NCBI GenBank assembly: GCA_033675265.1
Contig: JAUJYZ010001309.1
Span: 89,501-153,500, forward strand
From: Actinostola sp. cb2023
Taxonomy: Eukaryota; Cnidaria; Anthozoa; Actiniaria; Actinostolidae
DNA length: 64,000 nucleotides
Direction: 5' to 3'
Shown here: positions 28,201 through 40,500 of the stretch, piece after piece
Numbering within the stretch: the first letter of the stretch is position 1
Layout: every line of letters starts with the position of its first letter
Position numbers and translations under genes: made by a program
The notes under the pieces: generated by a model
Seen by the model: the letters and a program-made list of their open reading frames with translations, nothing else
What the model was told of the DNA's origin: nothing
Database searches by the model: none

Positions 28201-31200
28201 GCCAATTGATGCAAAGGAAGCGATCATCAAACCGACAAAGACAGACTTTTTCCGTCCAATTCTTAAAGAAAAAGAAATTAAATGCCAGTGATAATTATAA
28301 TGTTTCAAGAAGGTTATTTTTGTCGCCTAGGAAAATACTTTGTCCTTAGTATCTACAGCAATGCATCATGTGGTCGTACGACATGGTTTTGATGATATTA
28401 CTGGTGGTGACACACTACTGATGATGATAATGATGAAGATAATGATAATTAACGATGATGATGATGATGATAATGATCGACCATCCTGTATAAATATCGG
28501 ACATTTATTTTTATTTTTTATTTTTTATTTTTTTATAACAATGATAATGATGAAGATAATGATAATTAACGATGATGATGATGATGATAATGATAACGAT
28601 GATAATGATAATGATGATGATCACAACAATGCATACTTACTTATTCATGAGAATGACCGAAAAGAAGTGCGATGGTATTTCAACAATCGATACCAGGAAA
28701 AATACCAGATATCGATTCCCACCAAAACTTCCGGATCCAAAAGACACTCCATAATATATCATAGAAATCACAGCCCTGCGAGTAACAACAACGTACAACG
28801 TCGACGAAATAGTGCAAAATTCACAGTTAAAACTAATTGCTGGTTTTCACGTGACGTCATGGCGGCCATGTTGATTCCCGATGACAAAGCAATCTTCACT
28901 TCTCTTGTTTGTACCACCAACATGGCCACTGCGTCTTTGTACTTTAAATCTCCAGGGATTGATTGCAAACCAGCAATATTCTTGACAAAATTGATTGGGG
29001 TTAATTTTTGAATTTTGCTCCTACCTTACCACAGTACAGCATTGAACAATCATTATTGGTCATTAATTTCAGTATTAATTTACTAATTACTAATTACTAA
29101 TTATTTTATCAAGCGAACTATTACCAAGCGACAAATTACTTTCTAAGAAGAAACATGTTTAGATGGCTTACCAACACAGCCAACTCAAGAGAGTGATGCG
29201 AGCCATTTTGAACGATCTAAAAAGATCGCGTACATCCCCAACACGTTGTTTTTCGTCCATGACAGCGACAGGATTAGCAGGCATTTCCTTACGGTTAAAT
29301 CGTGCAACTTTAGAGAGGTTTGTAGTTGCTTGACTTGCGTTTCCTCGCACGATCAACCAGCGAGACGACTCGGGTAAAAACCTATTAATAAGATGAAATG
29401 AAACCTTTATTTAAATAATCAGAGTAGCTCTGTCTGTAATAAAATAGTTACAGCGGTCTTAACGAGACCGGAAATGACATCATTTCATATAAAAAAAGGT
29501 CAAGGACCTTGTTTTAACGTCGGTAGTTCGTTTAGCCAGAGGCTAATCTTCCAGGAAGCCGACGGTGCGCTCAATTTACCCCCCTCTTTCCATCAGTGCT
29601 CCGTTTTACCGGTATTCAAAGCTAATTAAAGCTACACGGAAAGGAAAGAAGTCGAAACAAGGATGTGGGGTCACTGGGAATCGAACTCGGGACCAATCAA
29701 AAGAAGATACTCGCCACCAAAAGAAGATCTGCAGCAATCCAGGCGCCGCACCAGCGATGGACAGCGTTCTCCAGTCCCGAAACAAATACCCCAAGAGAGC
29801 CAGTAACATCAACGATAAGGTCCAGAAATACCACATACATGTCCCAGCCAGGGCGCGGTGTTTAACACCAACATACTCAACAAGTAGAACAAACATGGAG
29901 AGAGACGAACTTCCTGAACGAAAGAACCAATGAAAAACGCTGTTATTATTAGTATGTAGTCGTTTTCGTATGAGTGGGAAACCTACGGTACCGTGACACT
30001 CAAATGGCTTCCTTTCTTAACCAATCAAAATGCGTGCAGATGCATCTCATCCAATCACACTGTTTCAATACGGCACGGTACCGTAACTTTCCTACTCGTA
30101 CGTAAACGATTATATTACATACACAACTTCTCTACTGGCACCAAAACAACAATAATGAACTGAACGAGATGTTTTGACAATTGCAGATAGCGACATAAAT
30201 GTATCCAGTGGCGGATCCAGGGGGGTCGGGGGTGGTGGGGGGGGGGGGGGGGGGGATTTCAAGATCCCCTGTCATCATACCTGAGGTTCATTGATTGTTT
30301 TATCCTAGAATCTAGTTTTGCAACAGGTTTGATTTAAATTTACGTTTGCACCCCCCCCCCCCCCCCTCCCCTTCTCAATTTTCACTCACACTGTTTTTAT
30401 AGAAAATTGTTCTTTTTAACTTTCTTCGGATATAGAGAAAGTGAGAGAGCATTTTTTTGCTGCTGTTCGCACAATAAGTTCATTCATTCATTCATTCATA
30501 CCTATACATACGCCTATAAGAGCTCTAAGTAGGGTGAAGATCCAGAAAGCATCGACAAACGAAGCAATCAAAGCCAGTACATTACACAGGACAGAAGGAA
30601 AGTACACCATGGGTTTTCGTCCAAACTTGTCTGATAACATTCCTCCAAACAACACACCAACCATGTATCCTGCAAAGACAACACTCTTGGATAGACTAGA
30701 CAGACTTGAACGATCACATACCAGATCCCACTGCAATTAGAAAGGTTACTAAAGTAAATAAACCATCTGATAGAACCTGTGCAAAGTGTAGTGCAGTATT
30801 TGTTTGGGTTGATACAGAGGTGCAATTAGAAAGGTTACTAAAGTAAATAAACCATGTGATTGAACCTGTGTAAAGTGTAATGCAGTGTTTGGGCGATGCA
30901 GAGGTGCAAGGCGCGCATCTCCCCTCGACCACAGACTATGCTGAAGCAGCACGTCGACAAGAAGGTAGTCAAAGAGATAACTCATAAACAAAAGCAGGTT
31001 TTGAATGAATGAATGAAAAACTTTATTTAAGCACAAATTTATCATCAGCTTTGAAAACTGGTTTACATGAAAGTTGTGAGAATATTAGTATAAAAATCAA
31101 TGTACAATATATGATGTATACCTAAAACATATAATAATAAAGATAATAATAATAGGTAAGGCCAATGTCAGCTAGTTAAGGAGCAGGTCAAGTGTTTCTT

Positions 31201-33045
31201 AAATAGACTAAGCTCCTTATGGTTTCTTAGAAATTGGGGGAGGCTATTCCAAAGAGTAGCACCTCTATAGCGAAGGCTTCTCTTCCCATATTCAGTGTTA
31301 AATCTGGGGACAAAAAGTCTTGAAGCAGAGTTTTAATACAGTGTGATTAACTTCATCTAAATAACTGAATTACCTCGATTGTATTTAAAAGGTCACTGAA
31401 TATTAATGAGCTATTTTCGAGCGCAATGCGCACGCGCGTAAACTAATACCGCTGAGTTACCATGAAAACCTGTGGAATCTTAACAATAGTAATAATATTG
31501 AAGTATATTTACAATTAGTAGTAAACGAAACTAAAGCAGCATCCTCGCTTTACATAATTGCTTGCGAATTTACCGAAAATCTACGTCAGCACTCGGCACA
31601 TTTGGTCATTTTAGGCGGGAAACTGTTCAAGTACTTTACAATTTAGGTTATGTACATCTATATGTTGAGGGTTTGTAGGACAAGAATAAATAATACAGTT
31701 GAACCTCCGGTTGCGACCACTCCCGTAAGCGACCACCTCTCCTAAGCGACCAGTTTTCCAAAACACAAAAAGTTTCCAAGTAACTGATATCACTATAGTT
31801 CAGTGGAACCTCTCGTAAGCGACCACAAGGCTTGACATTTTGGGTGGTCGCTTACGAGAGGTTTGACTGTAGTTATTCTCTGGGAACCTCTATAACTACG
31901 CCAGAAACACATACAGATTGGGCTTCCTGTGCCTAAAATGGCTGTTTACGAGAATAAAGCCTGGATATAAAAGGACGATCAACCTCAACTGAATAAACCG
32001 GTTTTTTCGTCTATAAATTATTATAAAGTAACTTTCAAAAACTCATGCATAATTCTAATAAGAGAAGGTCTCATATTGGTGTCGTATCATTGACCTCTAA
32101 TTTTGTCTGTACTTCCGTCATTGCGTGTTCTGCTCCGGTAGCTCCTTCGACCGACTGCGCATGACAGAAGTTTAAACGCTTTTGTCGTGTCAGAGTGAGT
32201 GTCTGGTCCCTGCTACACTGTTTTATTTTACAGTCAACTCTCTGTAGACAGACACCTCTATAAGACAGACATAATTGTATGGTCCCTGTACTTGCCCTCA
32301 GGACATGTCAGGATGAGGATGCACTCCAATAAATCCAACACATTAAATGTTGCATCTGAATTATGAGAGTATGGGATACGACATTGATACCACTTGGATA
32401 TTAAATAAGTAAATAAATAAATAAATAGCTCTCTAAGACGAACACCTCATCAAGCAATACAAACAGGGTAGCAAAGGGGTCACACTTGATTTGGCCCAAA
32501 AATGGCGCGTGAATTATGAAAAACACTTAAACAAAAGATAAAACCGTACCGTGATCTGTGAATTTGTAAGAAAGACGTGCGTGAAATGGCTGATTATTTT
32601 TAGCTGGCGTGAAATTACGAAAAAATGACACGTGATGCGTGATCACAACCTCCCCTTTGCTACCATGTACAAAGCTAGTGCATAGCAGACGCGAAACCCA
32701 ATTCAAGTGCTATTCAAATGTTGATAGAGAAGGGTATCACAATTGAATACGTACCTCAGACACTATGGACGAGAATTCAGCCGTATTAAACTCCCACTCG
32801 CTTCGATTTAAACTACACCTCAAGTTGTAATTCTCATGTCCTGGTAGAATATTCCCCGTGATGTTGCACGACGAGCTGTTCGTGACACACGTCCATGGGG
32901 GTTCTGCTGCTAGGAAGGTCGTGATCATCGCCATGAAGCCATCACCAAAGATTTTCATGAACCCCATTATCATTAACAGACGAATTTGGTAGCGACCAAA
33001 GCTGCCAATTTTATCCAGTATTCCGTCTGTCGTGATAGGATCCAT
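22219..33045 (-). CDS. SLC22-family organic ion transporter, gene 1
   Basis: Nine exons on the minus strand: 32755-33045, 30502-30730, 29715-29913, 29172-29381, 28641-28775, 28167-28261, 24062-24170, 22945-23017, 22219-22401. All phases agree and give about 507 residues, a normal SLC22 length with 12 expected membrane spans. Motifs: GSFGRYQIRLL at the N-terminus, a loop with NSS, NIT and NRS glycosylation sites, EWDLVCDRSSL, the MFS signature GGMLSDKFGRKP, WWFLPESSRWL, NKIGRKKS, YSAELFPTVIRNVGMG and LPETM near the end. These proteins carry organic ions or zwitterions at the plasma membrane; the substrate cannot be told here. Intron 3 appears to use a GC donor (TGGTG|GCGAGT). The first in-frame ATG is at 33045. 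Gene 2 (37570-44317) is a tandem paralogue. Confidence 0.9.
22561..22752. repeat. 7-bp repeat AGCAAGG, about 27 copies
   Basis: Near-perfect AGCAAGG array in intron 8 of SLC22 gene 1. A short GAGCGAG version follows at 22789-22833, after an ATT run. The same kind of array is in the matching intron of gene 2. Confidence 0.95.
23190..24112 (-). repeat. Twelve 78-bp copies of SLC22 gene 1 exon 7 end with 5' splice site
   Basis: Each unit includes, on the minus strand, the exon end encoding DVIYIYSAELFPTVI and the donor CAG|GTAACT. Donors occur every 78 bp from 24061 down to 23202. Only the copy at 24062-24112 is joined to the rest of exon 7. The unit also holds TGACGTCA, a CRE/ATF palindrome. 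Gene 2 has one copy (38587). Confidence 0.92.
24195..27985 (+). repeat. 35-bp satellite resembling the tRNA A-box, about 108 copies
   Basis: The unit contains CCTGGTCTAGTGGTTAGTAC, then ATCGGGGTCGACATG. TGGTCTAGTGGTTAG matches the D-arm/A-box of metazoan tRNA-Glu-like genes, while a proper B-box is absent. Variants (TCATGG, TCGTGG, GTGCATGGTTAG, GGTTTTTAGTGG) recur in the same order about every 1.02 kb, so there is a higher-order repeat. It fills the intron between exons 7 and 6 of SLC22 gene 1. Confidence 0.92.
28100..28166 (-). repeat. Duplicated 5' splice site of SLC22 gene 1 exon 6
   Basis: Directly after the exon 6 donor (CCG|GTAAGT, 28166) a second copy of the exon end and donor (ACAG|GTAAGT, 28116) follows at 50-bp spacing. 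It is the short counterpart of the 50-bp array in gene 2. Confidence 0.8.
28405..28625. repeat. GAT-rich microsatellite with an internal duplication
   Basis: GATGATGAT and GATAAT runs. A block of about 45 bp (ATGATAATGATGAAGATAAT, then AACGATGATG) occurs twice, around a T-rich segment. A shorter GAT run is at the matching site of gene 2 (41545-41615). Confidence 0.8.
28836..28977. mobile_element. MITE copy B (ATTGCTGGTTT ends)
   Basis: 142 bp with inverted ends ATTGCTGGTTT and AAACCAGCAAT, in intron 4 of SLC22 gene 1. Related to 2429-2576. No transposase is encoded. Confidence 0.7.
30230..30366. repeat. G and C homopolymer pair
   Basis: A G run at about 30236-30255 and a C run at 30350-30366 lie about 95 bp apart in opposite sense, in intron 2 of SLC22 gene 1. 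They may be ends of a small G-tailed element. Confidence 0.6.
31696..31869. mobile_element. pogo/Tigger-type MITE
   Basis: 174 bp flanked by TA. Ends CAGTTGAACCTC and GAGGTTTGACTG, with AAGCGACCAC repeats next to them. The CAGTTGAACCTC-like terminus and TA target fit the pogo group of Tc1/mariner. Intron 1 of SLC22 gene 1. Confidence 0.75.
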
Positions 33046-33171
33046 GTTTGCTACGCCTTGTTGGTTTACCCTGCTCAATCAGTTACTAGAACAGCTATCA
33101 GACTAAGGTCACAGACGCATGTTGAGTGTGGTGAATATATATAACATAAAAAATGAATGATATTCCAAAAA

Positions 33172-33201
33172 TCGTGTTCGGTTTACTTTAAACCATCATC
33201 A
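33172..33201 (-). ncRNA. Degenerate hammerhead-like core
   Basis: On the minus strand: CTGATGA, stem II GGTTTA/TAAACC, then GAACACG instead of GAAAC. It lies about 130 bp upstream of the start codon of SLC22 gene 1. Probably a PLE terminus remnant. Confidence 0.35.
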
Positions 33202-35037
33202 GGCAGAATGGTAATTTACACAGTAAACAGAACTTAAATAACAGTTATTTGAATAACAAAAGTTCCCTTGAGGCTTTCAATATCACCGATTCCGAACATG
33301 GCGACCAATTTGAATAACCATTGTTCTTTGACTGACTAGCCTCGTGTTCATGTGGAAACACAAAAGCGTTCTCACCTGTATGAGAGGCTGGTCAGTCGGG
33401 AACAATGGTTATTCAAATTGGTCGCCATGTTCGAAATCGGTATGGAATTCCAATTGTTATCACTGTCAATTACTGAGGTGTTCATCCGTACGGTCACTAG
33501 ATACATAAAGTTTATTTATTTATTTATAAACACGGTAAAATCATCAGTAGAAATACAATACAATGGTTATCTAAAATATTAAAAATAAGATACATCATAT
33601 ACCCTATAAGATAGGGTTCATTTGGATTCATATTTAAGTTGAAATGCTGGTAGGCAAATAAGTCAGGTGGAAGACTTAGTATAGTTTTAATGTAGTTCAA
33701 GTCAGGACAATTATTTAGATGGTTGAAGATAGCGCTGTCCTTATCACGGCTGTGTTCGTATATTCGTTCTTACCAATGTAACTCTCATTGCAGCCAGGAC
33801 ATTTAAACTGGTAAACTACACTCGATCTATTCAGTAAGATTGTTCTATCCTTGGTACTGGTGAAAAAAGGAATTCTCCATCTTTATTGTTGTTGGAACAT
33901 CTCTGGGGGGGGGGGGGGGGGGGGGGGGGGAGGAGGGGGGGGGGGGGGGTTACTCCCATAAATGCGCTATATAGGTATGTGCCCCCAAATAGGGTATGGT
34001 TTTTGAACCACCAGATCCTTAAGTTGGGTACCATATTTTGTTTTTTTCACCATAAACTACAATATTCGATCTTTATTTTGGGTACACTTTTTTATATTGA
34101 CTACAAAATCCGCTTAGCGTAACAGCCAGCGTATGCACTTCTGATATTAGCGATTTCCAAAGGAATACTATTAACGTTTTCCTTAAATTGGGTCTATATT
34201 CCAGTGACAAATCCTTGGAAAGGGTATGAATTTTCCAATTTAAAAATTTAAAAATAAGGTCAGGGTTTCGGACATCCCGGGGGCACACCCCTACCCTAAA
34301 TTTCCGGTAGTACCCCCCCCCCCCCCCCCCCCCCCCCCTCCGGGAAACATCTGCGAAGGTTGCGTATTAGGGACTTAGTTAGTTGTTCGCCCTTTTGACC
34401 AATATACGGCAGCTTTATCCAAACAGTGGTCTTCTGTGAGTTTGTATCGGAGTTGACATTTTCAAAACGTTTTAGTAGTCCATTAGCCATATAACATCGC
34501 TTTTAAAATAGGTTTGAACAAACAAGAGGCAGTTAGAGCGTTCACTCGGGGGGCTTGGAATGTGTTGTAGTTCTTTAGGGGATCCAGGATTTTTTTAGGA
34601 GTGGGTGCACGATCTTTTAAGAGTGGGTGCACCATTTATTATCAGGACGTACACAAACTGAAGCACCAATAACGCAGTAGATATCAGCTCATCCAGGGAG
34701 GTGCGCACCCCCTGCATCCCTACCCTAGATCCGCTCCTGTACTTGATTCCGCCCGCTCAGCCAGTTGACACCGTAAACATGAAAACGTACTCGCTTAATG
34801 AAAATGTTGTAGTTGAAAATGTTGTACTCGCGTAACGTTCTACACAGTGAGTACTGCAACTAGAAGCCTGTGTAGCAAACACAGGACGAGCTGATAATTT
34901 CAGTTGTTTCGGCACCAATTAAAATAAAAACACATATAAAAAATTAAAACAAGAAATTAAAACAAGAAATTAAACACTGACAATTTAATACCCTCATATT
35001 CAAAACATGTTATACATAATCAACTCAGTTATATTAA
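33202..35037. other. Intergenic stretch between the SLC22 genes, first part
   Basis: No gene recognised. A G-rich run at 33905-33949 and a C run at 34313-34338 bound about 430 bp (GGGTTACTCCC to GTAGTACCCC) and look like the ends of an inverted-repeat element. An imperfect inverted repeat lies at 33293-33435 (ATGGCGACCAATTTGAATAA and its complement). Confidence 0.5.
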
Positions 35038-35689
35038 AGCATGGTTCTAAGGCGATCACGCCCATAAAACTATAAGGGGGTTGTTATAATTTGCTTTCGT
35101 TTTATTGCAGAAGCTTGGGTTCAGGATTAAATGTATAGATGAGCAGATTGTACATATTTGTGAAGTTAGTTACCATGGCAACAATACATTTGACCTTTTA
35201 ACCCGGGTTTAAGAAAATAAGATTCAAGGCTTTGCCGGTAGAAGCGCACAACGTTAGTATATCAGAGTAGAAGATAGTGAAAATAATACAGTTTACCATG
35301 CTGTTCATCAGGCTATTTGGATATTTTGTAAATATATAATTGCTGAGTCATAAATCGAGAGTATCAAATTTCATTTTCACCTTTATCACCCTTCCCATTA
35401 CTTTTTCCAACTTATCCAATTAGACCAATAAACTAGGTAGTAAGTCTATTTAATTTTCAATTAAATCCTTGTCATGCAAAATTTCTTTACCTGTATGCAC
35501 GAGACTTTTATTTTATAAAATATAATTAGAGTTCAAAGGTCACATTGCATATTTCCATGGAAACTGATGTGTTTATTTGTTGAGATTGTAACATTGTTGT
35601 ATCACTTAAAGTTTCATGAAAAAATCTCGCAAAGAAAAGGAAATAGACCACCCCCTCTTAATTTGCAGCATACATCCTAGAACCATGCC
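35038..35689. mobile_element. TTAA-flanked MITE 2 (same family as 15311-15967)
   Basis: About 652 bp bounded by TTAA at 35034-35037 and 35690-35693, with inverted ends AGCATGGTTCTA and TAGAACCATGCC. It shares internal blocks with MITE 1 but is clearly diverged. Confidence 0.65.
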
Positions 35690-35824
35690 TTAATACTCCT
35701 GAGAAACAATTGAAGCAATAAATGGTATTTTGACATAAAATATTATGCTTGTGACGATGTTTAGATCTGTACAACAATTATCAATCGCATAAAACCGTTA
35801 TTATAATCATTTCATCGGACATTC

Positions 35825-37530
35825 ATTAGGTCAGGTGACATTAGGTGACTTTGGGTAACTTTAGGTGACTTTGGGTAACTTTAGGTGAAGTTGGGTGACT
35901 TTAGGTGACGTTGGGGAACTTTAGGTGACGTTGGGTGACATTAGGTGACGTTGGGTGACTTTAGGTGACGTTGGGTGACTTTAGGTGACGTTGGGTGACT
36001 TTAGGTGACGTTGGGTGACTTTAGGTGACGTTGGGTGACTTTGGGTGACTTTAGGTGACATTGGGTGACTTTAGGTGACGTTGGGTGACATTAGGTGACG
36101 TTGGGTGACTTTAGGAGAAGTTGGGTGACATTAGGTGACGTTGGGTGACTTTAGGAGACGTTGGGTGACCATAGGTGACCTTAGATGACGTTAGGTGACG
36201 TTGGGTGACTTTAGGTGACGTTGGGTGACTTTAGGTGACGTTGGGTGACATTAGGTGACGTTGGGTGACTTTAGGAGAAGTTGGGTGACATTAGGTGACG
36301 TTGGGTGACTTTAGGAGACGTTGGGTGACCATAGGTGACCTTAGATGACGTTGGGTGACGTTAGGTGACGTTGGGTGACATTAGGTGACGTTGGGTGACT
36401 TTAGGATACGTTGGGTGACCATAGGTGACCTTAGATGACGTTAGGTGACGTTGGGTGATATTAGGTGACGTTGGGTGACTTTAGGTGACGTTGGGTGACA
36501 TTAGGTGACTTTGGGTGATATTAGGTGACGTTGGGTGACTTTAGGATACGTTGGGTGACCATAGGTGACCTTAGATGACGTTGGGTGACGTTGGGTGATA
36601 TTAGGTGACGTTGTGTGACTTTAGGTGACGTTGGGTGACATTAGGTGACGTTGGGTGACTTTAGGAGAAGTTGGGTGACATTAGGTGACGTTGGGTGACT
36701 TTAGGAGACGTTGGGTGACCATAGGTGACCTTAGATGACGTTGGGTGACGTTAGGTGACGTTGGGTGACATTAGGTGACGTTGGGTGACTTTAGGATACG
36801 TTGGGTGACCATAGGTGACCTTAGATGACGTTGGGTGACGTTGGGTGATATTAGGTGACGTTGGGTGACTTTAGGTGACGTTGGGTGACATTAGGTGACG
36901 TTGGGTGACTTTAGGAGAAGTTGGGTGACATTAGGTGACGTTGGGTGACTTTAGGAGACGTTGGGTGACCATAGGTGACCTTAGATGACGTTGGGTGACG
37001 TTAGGTGACGTTGGGTGACATTAGGTGACGTTGGGTGACTTTAGGATACGTTGGGTGACCATAGGTGACCTTAGATGATGCGTTGGGTGACGTTGGGTGA
37101 TATTAGGTGACGTTGGGTGACTTTGGGTGACGTTGGGTGACATTAGGTGACGTTGGGTGACTTTAGGAGAAGTTGGGTGACATTAGGTGACGTTGGGTGA
37201 CTTTAGGAGACGTTGGGTGACCATAGGTGACCTTAGATGACGTTGAGTGACGTTAGGTGACGTTGGGTGACATTAGGTGACGTTGGGTGACTTTAGGATA
37301 CGTTGGGTGACCATAGGTGACCTTAGATGACGTTGGGTGACGTTGGGTGATATTAGGTGACGTTGGGTGACTTTGGGTGACGTTGGGTGACCATAGGTGA
37401 CCTTAGATGACGTTGGGTGACGTTAGGTGACGTTGGGTGATATTAGGTGACGTTGGGTGACTTTGGGTGACCTTGGGTGACATTAATTGATATTAGGTGA
37501 CGTTGGGTGACTTTAGGTGGGTGACCTTAA
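35825..37530. repeat. 10/20-bp satellite beside SLC22 gene 2
   Basis: About 170 ten-base units alternating as TTGGGTGACT and TTAGGTGACG, with longer repeat blocks (AGGAGAAG, CCATAGGTGACC). It ends 40 bp from the stop codon of gene 2. Confidence 0.93.
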
Positions 37531-37569
37531 CATCCGTAGTAGGCCTTAATTAGCAAATAAGGAATGTCT

Positions 37570-40500
37570 TCAGAGATGTGAGTCAAGAGTCCAACTACTC
37601 TGACGACCGTCTTCTTGTTCGTCTAATGTTTCCTTGGTTGGTGCATTCATTGTTTCTGGTAAAGTTAGGCAGAGCACACCAGCGATGAATGCAGATATGG
37701 CGAATATAGCATAGGGCAACATCACGTGAATACTGTCCTGAAAAATGAAAAAGAGATAAAAAAGAGCATTGACAAATATGTCGTCTTGTTTTACCACAAT
37801 CCTATGCGCTCCAAAATCCGCTAAACCTTGCTCAGTGAAATATAGAGTTTTCAAGTTGTGTTAAAACAGCTTTATGTATGGCAAATGCCAGACAGTTTGT
37901 AGGAGCAAGGTTGTAGGAGCAAGGTTGTAGGAGCAAGGTTGTAGGAGCAAGGAGCAAGGTTGTTGGAACAACGAGCAAGGTTGTAGGAGCAAGGAGCAAG
38001 GTTGTCGGAACAAGGTTGTAGGAGCAAGGTTGTAGGAGCAAGGAGCAAGGAGCAAGGAGCAAGGAGCAAGGAGCAAGGAGCAAGGAGCAAGGAGCAAGGA
38101 GCAAGGATCAAGGAGCAAGGAGGAAGGAGCAAGGAGCAAGGAGCAAGGAGCAAGGAGCAAGGGCCAAGGGCCAAGGGCCAAGGGCCAAGTTTTCACGACG
38201 TGACGAAGAAAGGTTGATCACGTGATGGGAATGTGTTTGATACTCGGGCAGCTAGATCTGAATAGAGTTTGTGAGCTCTCCTTTATTTCTTGCCAGGTGT
38301 TTTTGCTCGGGTATAACAATTATGGAATACTTACAAGCCCGACGATGAATGGAGCAGAAATCGACCCAATACGAGCAGCTGCAGAAGACGTTCCCACGCC
38401 GACATTCCTAACAAAAGAATGTATTCGGACATGCTTGTTATCAAACAGCTTTTAAAAGTCCTTGAATCTATTTCCCTTCGAATGAGGGACAAAACTGCCC
38501 CCATGTGCTATCAAGCAGAGAGTATTCTATCGAAAAGGTGCAATTCAATTTCTGATGAAAATTCACCAGACCGGAAATGACGTTACCTGACGACCGTCGG
38601 GAAGAGCTCAGTCGAGTAGATATAAACGACGTTAAAAGCCAAGTTGATGAAGAACTTTGCAATCATAGCCATGGTGATGCGACCAACCAGAAAACCTTTC
38701 AAAACAAAGAAGAGAAAACACTTATCACAAAAATTGGTTTAGCTTTGCCGTACATCGCGTACAATTCAGTGTCACTTCCGGTGATTTTTGCTAATTTGCA
38801 TTCAATTTGCATATTATCGAGAGACGCCTGTCACATTTCATGCTCATTAAACACGAGGAATTACAAAGAAGAAGCCGAAATTCATACTTTCAACTCTCGG
38901 CAACAATAAAACAGAAGCATTAGGAAAAAATATAACAGCGGAAAATAAAACTAATACGACAATGGTTTAAGTCTGTTTGCTTTTTACCTTTTAGTTGTTG
39001 AGCGATCTACCGATTTTCTTGGACTGAATACGGTCCAGAATGGCGTCTTTTTGTATGGAAAGTACGACACTGAAGGAAGAAGCGGCTTGGTGTGTCTCAG
39101 CAATGCCCTCGACAAAAAATGTAACAGCGGAAATTTGATGTACATTTGTTGCCTAAAATAATTCTTCGATTTGTTTCTTTCGAACATAAACGCAAACACC
39201 GATTTTCTGAGGTTTCCTTTAGTCATAGTCCAGCTCTTGTTGCGAATTTCCCGGACTTTTACAAAGGTTTCTCTCTTCAAAACAACCTTCTCCTTCCGCC
39301 ATTTTCAAACTGTTTGTGTAGCCAGGCCTGTGTAGCCTTGGAAACAATGCTCTCTAGCTCCAGATTTTTATTTAAACGCGATTTTTTTCGACCGAGAATA
39401 CTGTTGGGATTTGTTGCGAGTCAGGAAGTGAAACCGTGCGAGGCCTGGGTCGGAGTTTTCGCGGGAAATTGAAAAAAGTACTTTCATTGCGAAAAATCGT
39501 GGAAAATAAATACTGTACTGTAACATGTAAAAAATTCGAAATTCTACGTCATTCCGGAGCCGTTAATCCTTTATTCAGTCTATTATTTAGTAATTCACGG
39601 CCGTGACACAAATTGATGGGCAATTGTACGCGATGACTGTTAACTTACCGGCCTGTTTGAGGGAGATCTCTTTGTGGCAGCTTTGTCGTACTGTTAACTT
39701 ACCTGTTTGAGAGATATCTCTTTGTGGCAGCTTTGTCGTACTGTTAACTTGCCTGTTTGAGAGAGATCTCTTTGTGGCAGATTTGTCGTACTGTTAACTT
39801 GCCTGTTTGAGGGAGATCTCTTTGTGGCAGCTTTGTCGTACTGTTAACTTGCCTGTTTGAAAGAGATCTCTTTTTGGCAGCTTTGTCGTACTGTTAACTT
39901 GCCTGTTTGAGAGAGATCTCTTTGTGGCAGCTTTGTCGTACTGTTAACTTGCCTGTTTGAGAGCTATCTCTTTCAAGGAGAGCTGCGCCAATTGATGCAA
40001 ATGAGGCGATCATCAAACCGACCAAGAGAGACTTTTTTCGACCAATTCTTAAAGTAAAAGAAATAAATTCTAGCTATAATTATAGTGGTTCAAGCAGATT
40101 ATTTCTATCTCAATTTATGACACAAATAGCAGGTAGATTAGAAATAAATTAAACAATAATTACAATTATTATCACACTGAGAAGATTGTATGAATTTGTT
40201 AGAGATGATTAGACCCTTTAAAGACCTTAAACACATACCCATAATGCCTTGCTCTAATGTTTTGATTTTGTGTAATAACATTAAGTGTTCATATCATAAA
40301 CATTTTAAAGGCATTGTGTCCACACCCATGATGCCTTGCGTCAATGTTTCAAATGGCCGTGTTGACACATATCAAACTTATGTTATACAAAAGGTCATTG
40401 TTTCACATATGCAGATGAGGCGAGTCTTGTTTAGGCGAAAAACAGCATAATTTTGATACATTTTTGCTTTTTACTGCATTGTTAAAATACAAATCAAAAA

